DNA from: Apiospora phragmitis | Lineage: Eukaryota > Ascomycota > Sordariomycetes > Amphisphaeriales > Apiosporaceae | Length of the DNA stretch: 64,000 nucleotides | Reading direction: 5' to 3' | Assembly (NCBI GenBank): GCA_038363925.1 | Contig: JAQQWL010000009.1 | Span: 1,798,001 to 1,862,000, forward strand | Shown: positions 26,611 to 37,480 of the stretch, piece by piece | Layout: every line of letters begins with the position of its first letter | How positions within the stretch are numbered: position 1 is the stretch's first letter | Notes under the pieces: model-generated | The model's database searches: none | What the model saw: the letters and a program-made list of their open reading frames with translations, nothing else | Told to the model about the DNA's origin: nothing | Program-made: the position numbers and the translations under genes

Positions 26611-27419
26611 ATGTTCCGACAAGTCGCTGTCGTCGGGCTCGCCCTCGCCCTCGCGCCCTTCTCGCTGGCGCAGGTCTCCGAGGACTTCGAGGGCGGCTGG
26701 GACGAGGCCAAATGGCCCACGTACGCCAACGACTGCAACCAGGGCGGCAAGGTCACGCTCGACAGCTCCACGGCCCATAGCGGCAAGAACTCGATGCGGG
26801 TCGACGGCGCCGGCGGGTACTGCGGACACATCTTCTTCGGCACCAAGTCGGTGCCCAGCGGCGACATTTACGTGCGGACTTACCTGTGAGTTGTCATCCA
26901 ACGTGCATATAGGCAGTCTCCGCCGCCTGCTCCATAGGCGGCGACGGAAGAACTCACTGTGGCTGACAACCTGAATGTAGTAAGGCGTCCAAGGCCCTGA
27001 CGGACGCGCACGTGTCCTTCATCACGATGCCCGACTCGGCGCAGGGCAGCAACAAGCACCTGCGCATCGGCGGCCAGAGCAAGATCCTCATGTACAACCG
27101 CGAGTCGGACGATGCGACGCTGCCGGACCTGTCACCGCAGGGCATCGCGGCGTCCACGGCGCTGCCGGCGGGCGCATGGGAGTGCTTCGAGTACCACGTC
27201 GGCACCGACGGCACCATCGAGACCTGGCTCAATAACGACACGGTTGCGGGCCTCACGTCCAAGCCGGGCGTCGCCAACGAGAACGCCGCGCAGTGGCAGC
27301 GCAGCAGCGTCAAGCCCAAGCCGACGGCTGTCTACTTTGGCTGGGAGTCGTACGGGGGCGATACCAACACGTTCTGGTACGACGATATTGTCGTGAGCGG
27401 GTCGCGCGTCGGCTGCTAG
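26611..27419 (+). CDS. cip1: Cip1-like secreted protein without CBM1
   Basis: It resembles Cip1 of Trichoderma reesei, a cellulase-co-induced secreted protein with a concanavalin-like jelly roll, related in fold to glucuronan lyases; its exact substrate is unsettled. Two exons, 26611-26885 and 26981-27419, give 237 residues across a 95-nt GT..AG intron. Residues 1-20 are a signal peptide (hydrophobic ALALAPFSLA, cleavage near AQ). The mature domain has the family landmarks in order: DFEGGWDEAKWP, DCNQGGKV, YCGHIFFGTKSVPSGD, HLRIGGQSKIL, YNRESDDATLPDLSP, GTDGTIETWLN, FGWESYGGDTNTFWYDDI and a terminal SRVGC. T. reesei Cip1 continues into a Ser/Thr linker and a cellulose-binding CBM1. Here translation stops right after SRVGC, so there is no linker or CBM1. 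No frame defects. Confidence 0.92.
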
Positions 27420-28042
27420 AGTAGTAGTAGGAGATGGGAGAAGTAGTAGTCAGGGGGAGGGGGGAGGCAAGACAGCTACTGGCTACGACTGCGGTCTGTC
27501 TGATGGGCAGGCAGGCGATGGTGGGCTGTGGGAGAGTTAGGTTCTACCCAGCTCTTGCCCTCTTCCCTTGGGTCAGGGTTATTGATGGACTTCGATTGGT
27601 ATATATTCACCGTGAACATAGAAAGGAACTGTATATATGGAATAGTCTCTGAGCACATACGACATTTGTCCCCGTTTTGAAACAGACTGCTCCATATTGC
27701 TTGAAAGGATGTTTAAGGCGCCAAAACAGCGAGCAAGAGATTGGAGGAGGTCTTTGTCTTTGTAAGCATCTATTTACCCCCCTCAAATGGAGTCGCCAGG
27801 TTGCAGTATTGTCTAACGCGAATGCCTAATCAACTCAGTGTAAAGTCAGGTAATAGGGGTTGGATTCTTAGGCGGCTGACACCATGTATTTCAAGGCAAC
27901 GAGCATTGCTTAACCTCATAAATAATACCACAATACGAGACTTTAAATCACTTCTACTTACCTATTCCTCCCTACCGACTCCTCCTCGCACGCCCGTCAT
28001 TCCTGAAAGGCCCCGACCAACTATCCCAACTATCCAGTCACC

Positions 28043-29385
28043 ATGCGATTCAAGCAATTCCTACGACAGCTACTCAAACAGGAACCCCGAGTCGATATTC
28101 CCGGTATCCCTACAGTCAATGCTGGTGCTACCAAGATGGATGAGCGACCAAGCGAAAGTGCCAATGAAACCAACATGGCCACCCCCGACAGCAAGCTGCT
28201 TAAGCTCCCGGTCGAGACTATCATGATGATTCTACACAGCATCCAGGACAAGATCTCGATGTTGGTTCTGCACCAGACTTGCCGCAAGCTACGAAGCCTA
28301 TGCGAGGACGCAACACTCGAGTAACAGGTACCCGTCCAGCCGGTTGCAACGCCCTGGCTCGATGACCCCTATCTGAAGCACATCTGTTCACTCCAGGACG
28401 CAGAACTAGCCGAGTATGAACAGATCCTGTGGCGGAATCGGCTGTGTGCCGAATGCAAGGAACTGCGGCGCGATGCCGCCTCATATGAGCAAGCGGTCCG
28501 GCGCATCTACCAGACGATTCTATGCAGTGGCTGCGAAACCTGCCATCCGCTCTATCTATTCTCGTACGGAGAGCGCCAGAAGGCCTGTATCGTACGCAAT
28601 TGTATCGGTCGTCAGGGGTATGTTCGTCACTGCAAGCATATCACATACAACTTCCACTCCCTCAAGGATAGAAAGCTAGTAAGCGACTACGTGGAATGTG
28701 CTCCATGTTCCAAACATAAGCTCAGCAAAGGGTCACATAACGACGATTGCGTGTTTTTGGGCAAAGAAGTCCGTTACCGCTGCAGTGGTCATCTGACCGA
28801 CTTTGCTATTAGGCCTAGGTGCGATCGGAAAGTCTGCTGGATCGGAACCGCCAGGTACGTTGGGTCGACACGCCGGATACTCCCCCGTTCGCCCAGTTGA
28901 TCAGAAACGTTCCGAAATACCTAGCTGAGTTTATGGACCTGAACCCTTCGATGAATACATATCCCTGCCACCATGCCGGCACCTCGAATTTCCATCTCAG
29001 GAGAGCGTCACTGATGGGAAACTGGGCATCCGTCGGCAATTTCGCTGAGCATGTTGCTCAGAGCACCTGTACATCTCCCAATTGCGGGTTTAGTACAATT
29101 CTCCAGGTGGGCAAGAACAGTTTCGATATTCAAACCGACCATAAAATCTCGCTCACTTCTGCCACCGATCCTTCCTGGCTATGTGCTCTCGACCCTCAGA
29201 CATACCTCGACGAGAGCAATGAGCTTGGCCGCGGCCTAATGTGGTGTCGCACCCCAAGTTGCGCTACGATGCGATTAGGGCGCACGCGAGATAACCTCTT
29301 CTGTCAGCAGTCGGCGCCTTCCAAGGGAGAATACACCCCAAGATGTGACTCTTCTTTGAGGACAACCTATGACATGACTCGATGA
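28043..29385 (+). pseudogene. F-box-type protein, copy 1, disrupted
   Basis: The N-terminus has an F-box-like motif at about residues 52-95 (LLKLPVETIMMILHSI, then SMLVLHQTCRKLRSLCED); F-box proteins recruit substrates to SCF ubiquitin ligases. The rest is a Cys/His-rich fungal domain with CxxC pairs (CAECKEL, CSGCETCHP, CAPCSKHK) and ends with WLCALDPQTYLDE and RGLMWCRTPSCA. Two lesions: a TAA at 28322-28324, after which the same frame stays open for about 190 codons; and a one-base shift near 28818, beyond which the protein continues in another frame (VRWVDTPDTPPFAQLIRNVPKYL) to 29385. Restoring one G at 28817-28818 would join the two frames. Copy 2 lies directly downstream with similar lesions. 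Substrate and function are unknown. Confidence 0.65.
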
Positions 29386-29911
29386 TATGTATCTGAGTAT
29401 ACACGTCAAGGTCGGATGTCTAGAGAACGCTCTTATTGAACGATATAGCTGAAGCAGTATGGAGCCCCAAGGATACACCGTGGTATGAACTACGAGCAAT
29501 AGATCAGCTAAAAGCAATGAACTAAGTAATGATTTATTACAAATAACGAGATGAATTTAGTAGCTATATTATTAATGTAATGTGACTAACAACTCCGCTA
29601 TAGGCTATCTTTGTTATTGTAAGTGATCAGTTGCCCCCTCAGAGAGAGTTGCCTGGTTGCAGTATTCTCTTACACGAATGCCTGATCGCTCTCACCTGAT
29701 GGAAAGTCAGGTAAAAGGGGCTGGACTTTCAGTCAACTCACTTACTATATGGCAGGGCAACGCGTTTCATTTAGCCTCACAGTTTCTCCCATTCTCTGCT
29801 AGACTAGTTTTCTCATTCTACTTATTCCTTCCTACTCATCAACCTCTACTGTTGATTCGCCATACAAAAGTAGCCCGAACAATCACCCAGCTGCCACACA
29901 CCGACTGCCAA

Positions 29912-31023
29912 ATGGACCAGCACCTGAGAACGAACGCTGAGAACACCGCTCCCAACAACATGCTTCTCGAGCTTCCAGATGAGACTATTATGAATATCCT
30001 ACACAGCACAAATAGGATCTCATTCTTGATGCTGCGCCAGGCCTGCAGTAAACTCAGAAGACTGTGCGAAGACGCTACGTTCGAGCATAGACTACCTATC
30101 TCTTGGAGGACCGAACCTCTACAGGTCCCAGGCGGGTATGTGATCTCGAGAGACGAGGATCTGGAATACTGACAAGCACTGGGGCGGGACTCGATGTGTG
30201 GCGATTGCAAGAAGTTGCGAGACGACCCTGCTCTATTCAGGACAGCCGTCAACCGCATCTACGAGGCTGTGTGGTGCAGTGGCTGCAAGGCATACCACCC
30301 GGCATTACGTGGCAGGACGTCGCAGATTGTAAGAAGAAAGACCCTTATACGCCTTATCCGCCTAGCTCGTGCCGTCACGGGGTCAAGGTGTGTCGCGCAT
30401 GTTCTACGCGACACAGCAGACCTGCGGAATCGCCTCCACACGCCAGGGGATTTGCTTCGGCAGACTATGCCAGGTCACTGTCGAAAAGGAGCAAAGATCA
30501 GGAGGTCTGCATTAAGCGCTGCTTCGAGGTCAAGTCGAACGAAGCAATCAGAGACGCGTCGGGCTGGATTGCGGAAGTCCTGTCCCTCGAACACCCGCTG
30601 ACCCATTGCAATCACGCAAGCAACTGGAACACCCTTTCCCGACTGCCAGTCTTTCACGGTCCCCATAGCTGCATTATGCCACAGTGTAAGCTCAAAACAA
30701 CTATCAGTACCAACGACTTTCTACTCTCGATAACAAGCCGTCATGCTATCTCTGTCAAATATCCTGTCGACCCAGCCTGGCTTGATGCCCTCGACCCTGA
30801 GTCGTACCTCAGCGAGCGCGATAAGCTAACGCGTGGTCTAATGTGGTGTCGCAATCCGGGATGTCCTATTACGAGATTGGGAGACGCACGGCACTTCCTT
30901 TTCCACCAACAGGTCTCGGGTGGGAGAGGACGCTGTTTAAGACTCCGAGAGCCAACGGTCGTCATTCGTGGAGGGAAATCCATGTTGTGGTGGTTCGACA
31001 GCGATGAGGATCTGAGCATCTGA
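29912..31023 (+). pseudogene. F-box-type protein, copy 2, disrupted
   Basis: This is the paralogue of the preceding gene. It keeps the F-box-like start (LLELPDETIMNILHST, MLRQACSKLRRLCEDATFE), a CGDCKKL...CSGCKAYHP cysteine region and the C-terminal block DPAWLDALDPESYLSERDKL...RGLMWCRNPGC. A TGA at 30170-30172 interrupts the frame at a point equivalent to YEQ in copy 1. The last part, from about 30330 to 31023, is in a frame shifted by one base. The middle is shorter and poorly alignable with copy 1. Both copies having a stop plus a one-base shift suggests the pair is not maintained, though sequence error could contribute to the shifts. Confidence 0.65.
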
Positions 31024-31286
31024 ATTCATGTTTATTGTCTCGAGAGCGCTCTTGTCGGACGATATAGCTAAGCCAGTATGCAGGACGCGGGACCTCAAGA
31101 CTACAATACGGTATGAGCCAAGGGTATTGAATCGACAAAGAGGACTGGATTGAGCGATGATTGATTATGAATTAATGAAATGGCTCCAGCAATTATACTT
31201 TCAGAGTGATGCGATAAATAGCTCAGCCAATTGGTTTCTAAAGGGTGACAGCTGGTACATGCCATGATACTTTTACCGAATTCTTC

Positions 31287-32642
31287 TTACATGGGGCACT
31301 TCTTGGGAAACTGTACAGCCCTCTTGACCGTATCCTTGAAGTTCTCGCCATCGACTTCGAGAATGTAGTTCACCTTCTGCAGCTTCTGAGCCTTGGGCTT
31401 CAGCGCCTCCTGGTAACCGATGATGTTCCCATAGTACGGGCTGGACCAGGCGGTGTCGACATCCAAGTAGACTAGGAGAAAGATTAGTTCAGCTGTGGTC
31501 ATCCTCGATTTCGCAGAAGCGAGAGTTAGAGAACACAAGAACTTACAGGTGGCGGACTTCCTGACATGTTCGGGGTACAGGAACGCGTACATGGCCGTCT
31601 CGTCCCAGTAAGGGAGCGTCATGTCCGTGTTGCCGTGCAGCAGCGTAGTGTACGGGTTCTCGACCTCGACGAGCGCGTCGAGAAACTCCTGGTCAGGAAC
31701 ACCTGGTTCGCGCCGTTGCCGACGACGGTGATGTTCGGGAAGTCGGCCGTGAGCGCGATCTTGGCGGCCTCGGGGTCGATCTTGAGGTTGATGTCGGACA
31801 CGTAGTCGGCCTCGAGCAGGGTGCGGCCCGTCGCGGCGCCCAGCAGCACCGAGTCGAGGTAGCCGCCCATGACGACGAGCCCGCGCGTGAGCGAGGCGAA
31901 GGCCGGGTCCATCCGCACCGCCAGCGCGATGTTGGTGAATGCCCCGCCGCTGTAGATCAGGATCTCGCCCGGGTGCGCCCGCACCTGCTCCACCATCCAG
32001 GCCGCGGCGTGCTCGCCCGACAGCTGGCCCTTGGGATACCCTTCCAGGAAGGCGGCCTTGCTGATGCGGCGCGGGTCGCCCGAGGTCGGCTCCCCACCCA
32101 GCTCCTCTGCAGTCCTGTTCTCTGGCGCAAAGGCACCCTCCTGAAGAGTTTGTTAGTCTTTAGTCTTCTGGAATAACTATATCCCCCTCCATTACGGAAA
32201 CAGAGAGCTAGCTAGGGGATGAGGGGCTGAGGAACGTACCCAAGGCAGCTTGCCGTGCAGCGTGGACCAGACCTGGAAGAGCTCGGGCGTGTTCAGGAGC
32301 GGGTAGTCGGCGCCCTTGTGGACGGGGATGCACGACGACAGGTTGCCGAGCTCGAGCGCCGCGAGGGCGTGCATGCTCGTCTGCAGGGCCCAGGAGTCGG
32401 CGGTGTCGCCGACGAGGCCCACGACGTCCCAGCCGGCGTCGAGGGCCTGCAGGACGGGGATGAAGGCCACGCTGGCCCAGTCGTTGTCCAGGATCATCTT
32501 GCGGGGGCTTCCCGTCGCCGGCGGTGCTGCTGCTGTTGCTGGCTTTGTAACCGCTCCCCGGGGCCGACCGGTGTTGTTGTTGTCCGGCTGTGGCAGCAGC
32601 AGCGGCGCCGGTGGCCGCGAGTACGAGGTTGGAGAAGTACAT
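31287..32642 (-). CDS. Secreted inosine-uridine nucleoside hydrolase family, two frame breaks
   Basis: The family cleaves ribonucleosides to base and ribose using calcium held by an Asp cluster. Minus-strand exons are 32240-32642, 31547-32140 and 31287-31471, with GT..AG introns. The ATG at 32640-32642 starts a hydrophobic, Ala-rich signal-like sequence (MYFSNLVLAATGAAAAATAG), fitting the secreted fungal subgroup. The mature N-terminus carries KMILDNDWASVAF (the Asp motif), then GLVGDTADSW, NLSSCIPVHKGAD, LHGKLPW, EGAFAPEN, LIYSGGAFTNIALAVRM and the calcium-site DINLKIDPEAAKIA. Two frame problems exist. The signal-peptide frame and the catalytic frame differ by one extra base somewhere in 32498-32620. 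One C is missing near 31691, within ANQVFLTQEFLDALVEVENPY. With both corrected the exon phases agree and the product is about 393 residues. Confidence 0.8.
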
Positions 32643-33693
32643 AACGTCCTCCAAGACTAAGCTGGACTCGAGAGTAACGGCGGCTTTTTCCTTGACTTGT
32701 CCTGGACAAGAGAGACGGAGCGAGAGGGTTACGGAAACCAGAAGATGAGGGCGGCCGACGATTAGACTCGAGACATGTCCTTGACTTTGTATATCATCAT
32801 CGCCGCGTCACCGAGAACACCCGCACACCGACGTTTCCCCTTTGCTCGCGCCCACAATTCGATCGAGCGTCGCGGCATTTAGCCGTGAAAGTCCTGCTTT
32901 TCTCCCTCCTGGCCTATCTTCATTTTGTCCCGCAGCGGACACCCGACGCTTGGCAGCTTGGCGTGATCAAAGGTGAGGCTATCCATGCCGGGTGGGCCGG
33001 GCAGAGGAGACCAAACCCACATGGCGAGCAGAGGTTGCAAGGAATGCAGGTAGTCGGCGGAGCATGCCTATCTGGAAAGACAGTTCTTATCTCCATCCCC
33101 GGCGTCTCAGACGCCCGGCCAATTATCAGAGCTGAATTGGCTCTGAGGAGGGGAACAAACCGAGAAGGAAAAAATCCACGACCGAACACGGCTCTGAGTA
33201 GCGTTAGCGTTCCTGAACCCCCGATCCATGAGTCGCACATCACGGTTCCGTACTGTAATTCAAAGAGAAATTTTCGCTTTTCGATTTGCCTAAGTGGCTT
33301 GTTGTATAGTTCAGATGAAGTTCATAATAATTATTACGAGTTCGGAGCGATCGCAAGAAAGCACCCTAGGTTAACTGCTTTGCCCCATGTAACCCTGCGT
33401 AGGAGGGCACATGCAAGGGGCTTCCTCCTGGGGACTAAAGACGATAGCCTAAGAGAAATGACATCAAAGCCGACGGAGCAAGAAAAAAGCAATGCACCAC
33501 TCATAAATGGAGCTTGAGATGGAGATGTTGACAAGACTCGTAGTTTCCACATTACTACATGAGCTAATACACGCGGCGCATGGTTGCGCAGCAATTATAC
33601 ATGAAGATCGGCTTTAATCAATAACAATATCAAACGCCGCCTGTCATCTTCGTAAAAAAAAAAAGTCATTCGCCATGAATATTACAACACCGT
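32643..33693. other. Intergenic
   Basis: This region separates the start of the nucleoside hydrolase gene from the 3' end of the disordered-protein gene. A 210-codon plus-strand frame at 32885-33517 has no ATG at its 5' end, opens with GTG, and resembles nothing I know, so it is not called. An A-rich run is at about 33654-33664. Confidence 0.5.
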
Positions 33694-34781
33694 CTAGTGA
33701 CGGTGTAGCTTCTCCTTGATCTTGGAGGGAATTCCCTTCTTCTCGCCCTTCTCGCCAGAGGCCGAGTCCTTGTCCGCAGAAGCCTTATCCGCGGCACCTT
33801 CGTCCTCGGGCTTGGGCGGGACACCCTTGGTCACGTGGATACCCTTCTGCTCAAGGAGACCTATATCTCAGTCGTTAGCAGATAAGGCACATCTCGGACT
33901 GAAATGTTTCGGGCGTTAACTTACGGTCAGCCTCCCTACCGGCTCCCGGCTTCGTAGCGTCAAAGTCGCCACCGTCAGCCTTCACGCCCGAAGTCTTGAC
34001 ATACTTCTCGCCAGTGCCCTCACCGGTGCTCTTAGCGTGGGGGTCGTTGGGGTCTTCCTTGCCCTCCGCCTCGTCCTTCTTTTCATCTCCGATGATGCCG
34101 CCGTCGCCCTTGCCGGTGTCGCCGACTTTGCCGGCGTCGCCGCCACGCTCGCGGGCGAGCTCGTCCAAGGGCTTCGGGGCGGGCATCTTGTCTAAATCCT
34201 GACCTTTGTTGATGCCTTCGCCAGTGTTGTCGACATCCGTCGGCGCGTTCTTGGGGTGGGTGCTGGGGTTTTCAGGGTCCCGGGTGTCGTTCTGGGCCTT
34301 GGAGCTGTCAGCAGGCGTGTCTTTCGACTTCATTTCCGTGTATTTGTTGTCTGGGACCTTGTCCGCCTCGGCGGCGGTGCCTGTGGTCTTTGCAAACTGC
34401 GCGGAGGAGTCATGGCGAGGCCCCGTTGTTGTGGATGTCGTTGGCGTGGTGGTGGAAGCCTGGTGGGTGGAGTCCGCGGTGGATGTAGTTGGTTTGGTGG
34501 TGGTGGTCGAGGGCTCGTGGCTGTTGACGCTTGCAGCGTTGGGCTGAGGGTCTGCAATGCGGCATGTTAGTTTGCTATCGAGGCCGCATGAGTATCGAAG
34601 GTTGAGCGCGAAGACAACTTACCGATGTTGCCCTTGTCGAAGGGCTCACCTTGGATACGTCGCCCTGGGCGCCGGAAATGGGTTCCTGGCCATGGGTCTC
34701 ATTGTTGGCGGTGGTGGCAGTGTCGTTCTCACCCCAGACGGCCTTTGCTGCTGCTGCTGCCATGCTGTTGACGGTTTCCAT
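33694..34781 (-). CDS. Disordered acidic Lys/Asp/Gly-rich protein, conserved fungal type
   Basis: Function unknown. Minus-strand exons are 34623-34781, 33925-34551 and 33694-33860. The start METVNSMAAAAAKAVWGENDT...PISGAQGDVSK resembles a family of small fungal proteins of unknown role. A Thr/Ser/Pro-rich stretch follows (TTTTKPTTSTAD). Then comes a charged, Gly-rich region built of loosely repeated units (DDTGEG-, GDTGKGDGG- and STGEGTGEKY-like), and a basic end (KKGIPSKIKDKLHRH). No signal peptide or membrane segment is seen. The frame of exon 1 breaks at 34649-34650: adding one G yields SKGEPFDKGNIG and a clean splice junction, about 317 residues in total. Alternatively the GTGAGC at that point is itself a splice donor, which would remove the need for a correction. 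It could be a hydrophilin-like stress protein, but that is only a composition-based guess. Confidence 0.65.
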
Positions 34782-36054
34782 TGTGAGCTAGAGAATCGAG
34801 TATGAGCGGCTTGCTTTGGTGTAGTTGGCGTACGTAATGTTGTTTTTGGATTTTTGGGTATCAAGAGCTGGGAGTAACGGGTATCTTCGCGAGGGTCGGT
34901 GGTTCGAGTTAATGGTCTTTGTGTGAGTAAATTCAATGGATGAAAGCCAAGAGAGGTCGGGGTGGATGGGCGGTTCTTGAAAGGTGTTTATATGCAGTAA
35001 CAAGTTCTAAGCTAAGTCCTGCTCACACAAAGAGCCTGCTGGCTGTGCAGGGCTGGAAGTGACGTCTTCCCTCCATGGGAGCCAGGTCAATTGCGTTATG
35101 CTACATGGCTAGGTACACTCCTGCAAAGGCCCGACAGGCCAACAGGCCCCCGGAACAGATAGCCGTCCACAGCCCAGTGGGACAGAAAGTGGAAGCCATC
35201 CATCGGGTACGGGAGATCCTGGCCGACAACGTACTAGAGTGGCTTCTTATTGGGTAATTGTTTCTATCCCTTTATATATACTGTAGCAACCTGTTTTCTC
35301 TCCGGATGACCACGAACGTATGTACAACATTGATGAAGTCTCTTACAAGCAATTGGCCAAGCCTGCCCAGTCTGATCACTCCGGGGTACCAAGGCTACAG
35401 CGACCCCACCGTTGCGACCCGTCTGTGTGTGTGCGAATACCAGATCCGTGGGTTAGCATGATCACAATCCGTTGCGTGCAAGCGTGCCGACGAAGCGAAA
35501 GACTAACATCAAAACAGCCCACCGTGTGCAATATGCAATGGCAAAAAGAATGGCGGTTCGTCGTATGTAGAGGGGTAGCGCAGGTGTTCGGGTCCTGCCC
35601 CCAGTCCCATGACGTTGGCGGGGTACCACACCCAAAACGACGTCACCAAGGAATAATCTGGGGTCGTACAAGCACCGGGCCACAGGCGGACAAAGGCAGA
35701 ATGACGCAGCAACTGTCCTCTTGCCTTGTTTCAGCCTGGCCTTCTTCGCGCCCTCAAGGTTTGGGGCTTGCGCGTTTCACTGCCAATTGGACATTGATGT
35801 CTGTGCGGGTGGTGTTCGTTGTTCTAGAACAAGTATACGCGATTTGCAGTGACCTATCATCCAATCTAGGTATGCCGTCAAGTTACAGAACACACAAGTG
35901 AGCAATGGCATGCATTATTCTAACCTACGATCCTTCGCTCCTACCAACAACACTTGGCCGTGAAGAGCAGCCCTTGCGGATACGTTCATATCAATCGCTG
36001 TTTGTTCTCTTTCCGATCCCGATCTTTGGTCTGATCACTTATGCAATTAACCTC
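34782..36054. other. Intergenic
   Basis: The left part is the promoter side of the disordered-protein gene. Plus-strand frames such as 35320-35901 have no recognisable motif. I see nothing else here. Confidence 0.45.
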
Positions 36055-36803
36055 TTACCCCCTTTTCGCAATTTTCTTCTCGATCATGTAAGTGGCGTAC
36101 GGACCTGCGCCGCCCCATTTCGCAAGGTCTTGGACGTTCGATTCCAATATCTCAAACCCAAACTTCTTGTAGACGCCGAGGTCGGCCTCAAAGGCTATCA
36201 GGAATATATAGACATTCATCTTCTCGGCTGCGGCCACGCCATGCCCCACTAACATTGAAGCAATTCCACGGCCTTTATTGTCAGGATGAACCGCAAGGTA
36301 ATCAAGCTCTGATTGGCTCGGTCAGCTGTCAGGTGCTCACGAGCAAGGTTGATTGATACAAGCGTCGTACTCACCTAGATACTCTTTACCCCCCTAAAGT
36401 AATGGGCCTTGGCCACGTGCACGTGGTCGTCCATGTTGGGCAGGTCAGTGAAATTCCAATCCGCCTTGTCGAAGGCCCTGGTGAACTCTTGCTACTCCTC
36501 GAGGCTCACGGTCGGAGTCTGGGCCTCGAGCCACTCGCCGGCGAGACGGTCCGGCAGGATCCACCGGGCGTATCCCACGATGCGTCCCGTTTCCCCATCT
36601 ACGACGAGCTGGTGGCGTTGGTGGGCACGGTCGTTCAGCAGGTTTCGGGGCATGCGCTTCGCAGCATTCACTGTCACATACTCCAGTGACCGGCCCAGCC
36701 ACAGGAGTTTATATCCTGGGCTTTCCCAAAAGGCTCCTATATTGTTGTAAGCTAACGCTGTCGCGTCGGCCACGGTGCATCCTCGGATCTCGTAGGGGGT
36801 CAT
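36055..36803 (-). pseudogene. GNAT-family N-acetyltransferase, disrupted
   Basis: GNAT enzymes transfer an acetyl group from acetyl-CoA to an amine; the substrate here cannot be inferred. Two exons, 36375-36803 and 36055-36308, are joined by a 66-nt GT..AG intron. The N-terminal part reads YEIRGCTVADATALAYNN and GETGRIVGYARWILPD. Exon 2 starts ELDYLAVHPDNKGRGIASMLV, which includes the acetyl-CoA-binding motif A (NKGRGIAS), and ends GVYKKFGFEILE. A TAG at 36492-36494 interrupts the frame. A further one-base shift lies at the run of six G (36389-36394), where seven would restore GGKEYLEL across the junction. With both repaired it would be about 227 residues, normal for this subgroup. The stop cannot be explained by a homopolymer, so real decay is plausible. 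Confidence 0.7.
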
Positions 36804-37480
36804 TGCCAGAAGACAAAAATTGCGCAGGCAAAAGTACTGTAGATACGGCTGTTCTGCTACTCGTAAATTTTGCCAAGGGTTTTGCCAGATCTATGGGCCA
36901 TCTTATACCCCTACTAACGAGACGATGAAGCTTACGACGTGGTGAATGATAGCTGCTAGGCAGCCGCTTAAACTGCAGCGTCTTCTAGCGATCGGAATAC
37001 CCGGTCAGTAAGGTTACCTTCCCAAGGAGGCCTAGGAAAGCCCCAGGCGCTTGAACATGGACTGAGCATGGTTGACTACCTAGAAATACGAAATTTGTAT
37101 GAACATTGAACGTATACTCATGCTCAATGCCCAAGCCACACCTGGGAACGGAAGACCATGAGCCCCATGTGGCGGGGTATACCGCCTGACATGCTAACCG
37201 CTTACATCGCTTCCTAACCAGGCCTTGACGCATGTGCAAACTTCATTGGCTAGGCTTCACTATTATACTTTATCTGCGCCGACTGGGACAGCCACCCAGG
37301 TAACCGCGTGAGCAAGCTGGCTGACCCTCTCTCGCCAGGTCGCAGTTGCCCCTCCTCACGCCGATAGTGACTCAAGCTAGATACTGGCGAGTGAAGGCCT
37401 TCAGCACTTGTACTACTTCAAGAAGGCATGCTGTTTCCAACAATATAGCGCTGGGGCCTGGCTTCGAGTTCGCAGAAACC

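Larger units (their letters stand above)
27777..31240 (+). repeat. Tandem duplication carrying two F-box-type genes
   Basis: Two units, about 27777-29630 and 29631-31240, share flanks as well as coding sequence. Both begin with a leader containing TTGCAGTATT, a CACGAATGCCT-type stretch and AAAGTCAGGTAA. Both end with a similar tail after the coding part, containing an ACGATATAGCT element (about 29440 and 31057). The units are diverged and differ by indels, so the duplication is not recent. Boundaries are approximate. Confidence 0.75.

Noticed and set aside
26446..26901. Minus-strand frame over the cip1-like promoter and first exon
   Set aside because: Antisense shadow of the signal-peptide exon.
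32885..33517. Plus-strand frame of 210 codons
   Set aside because: Starts with GTG, not ATG, has no recognisable motif, and its composition looks random.
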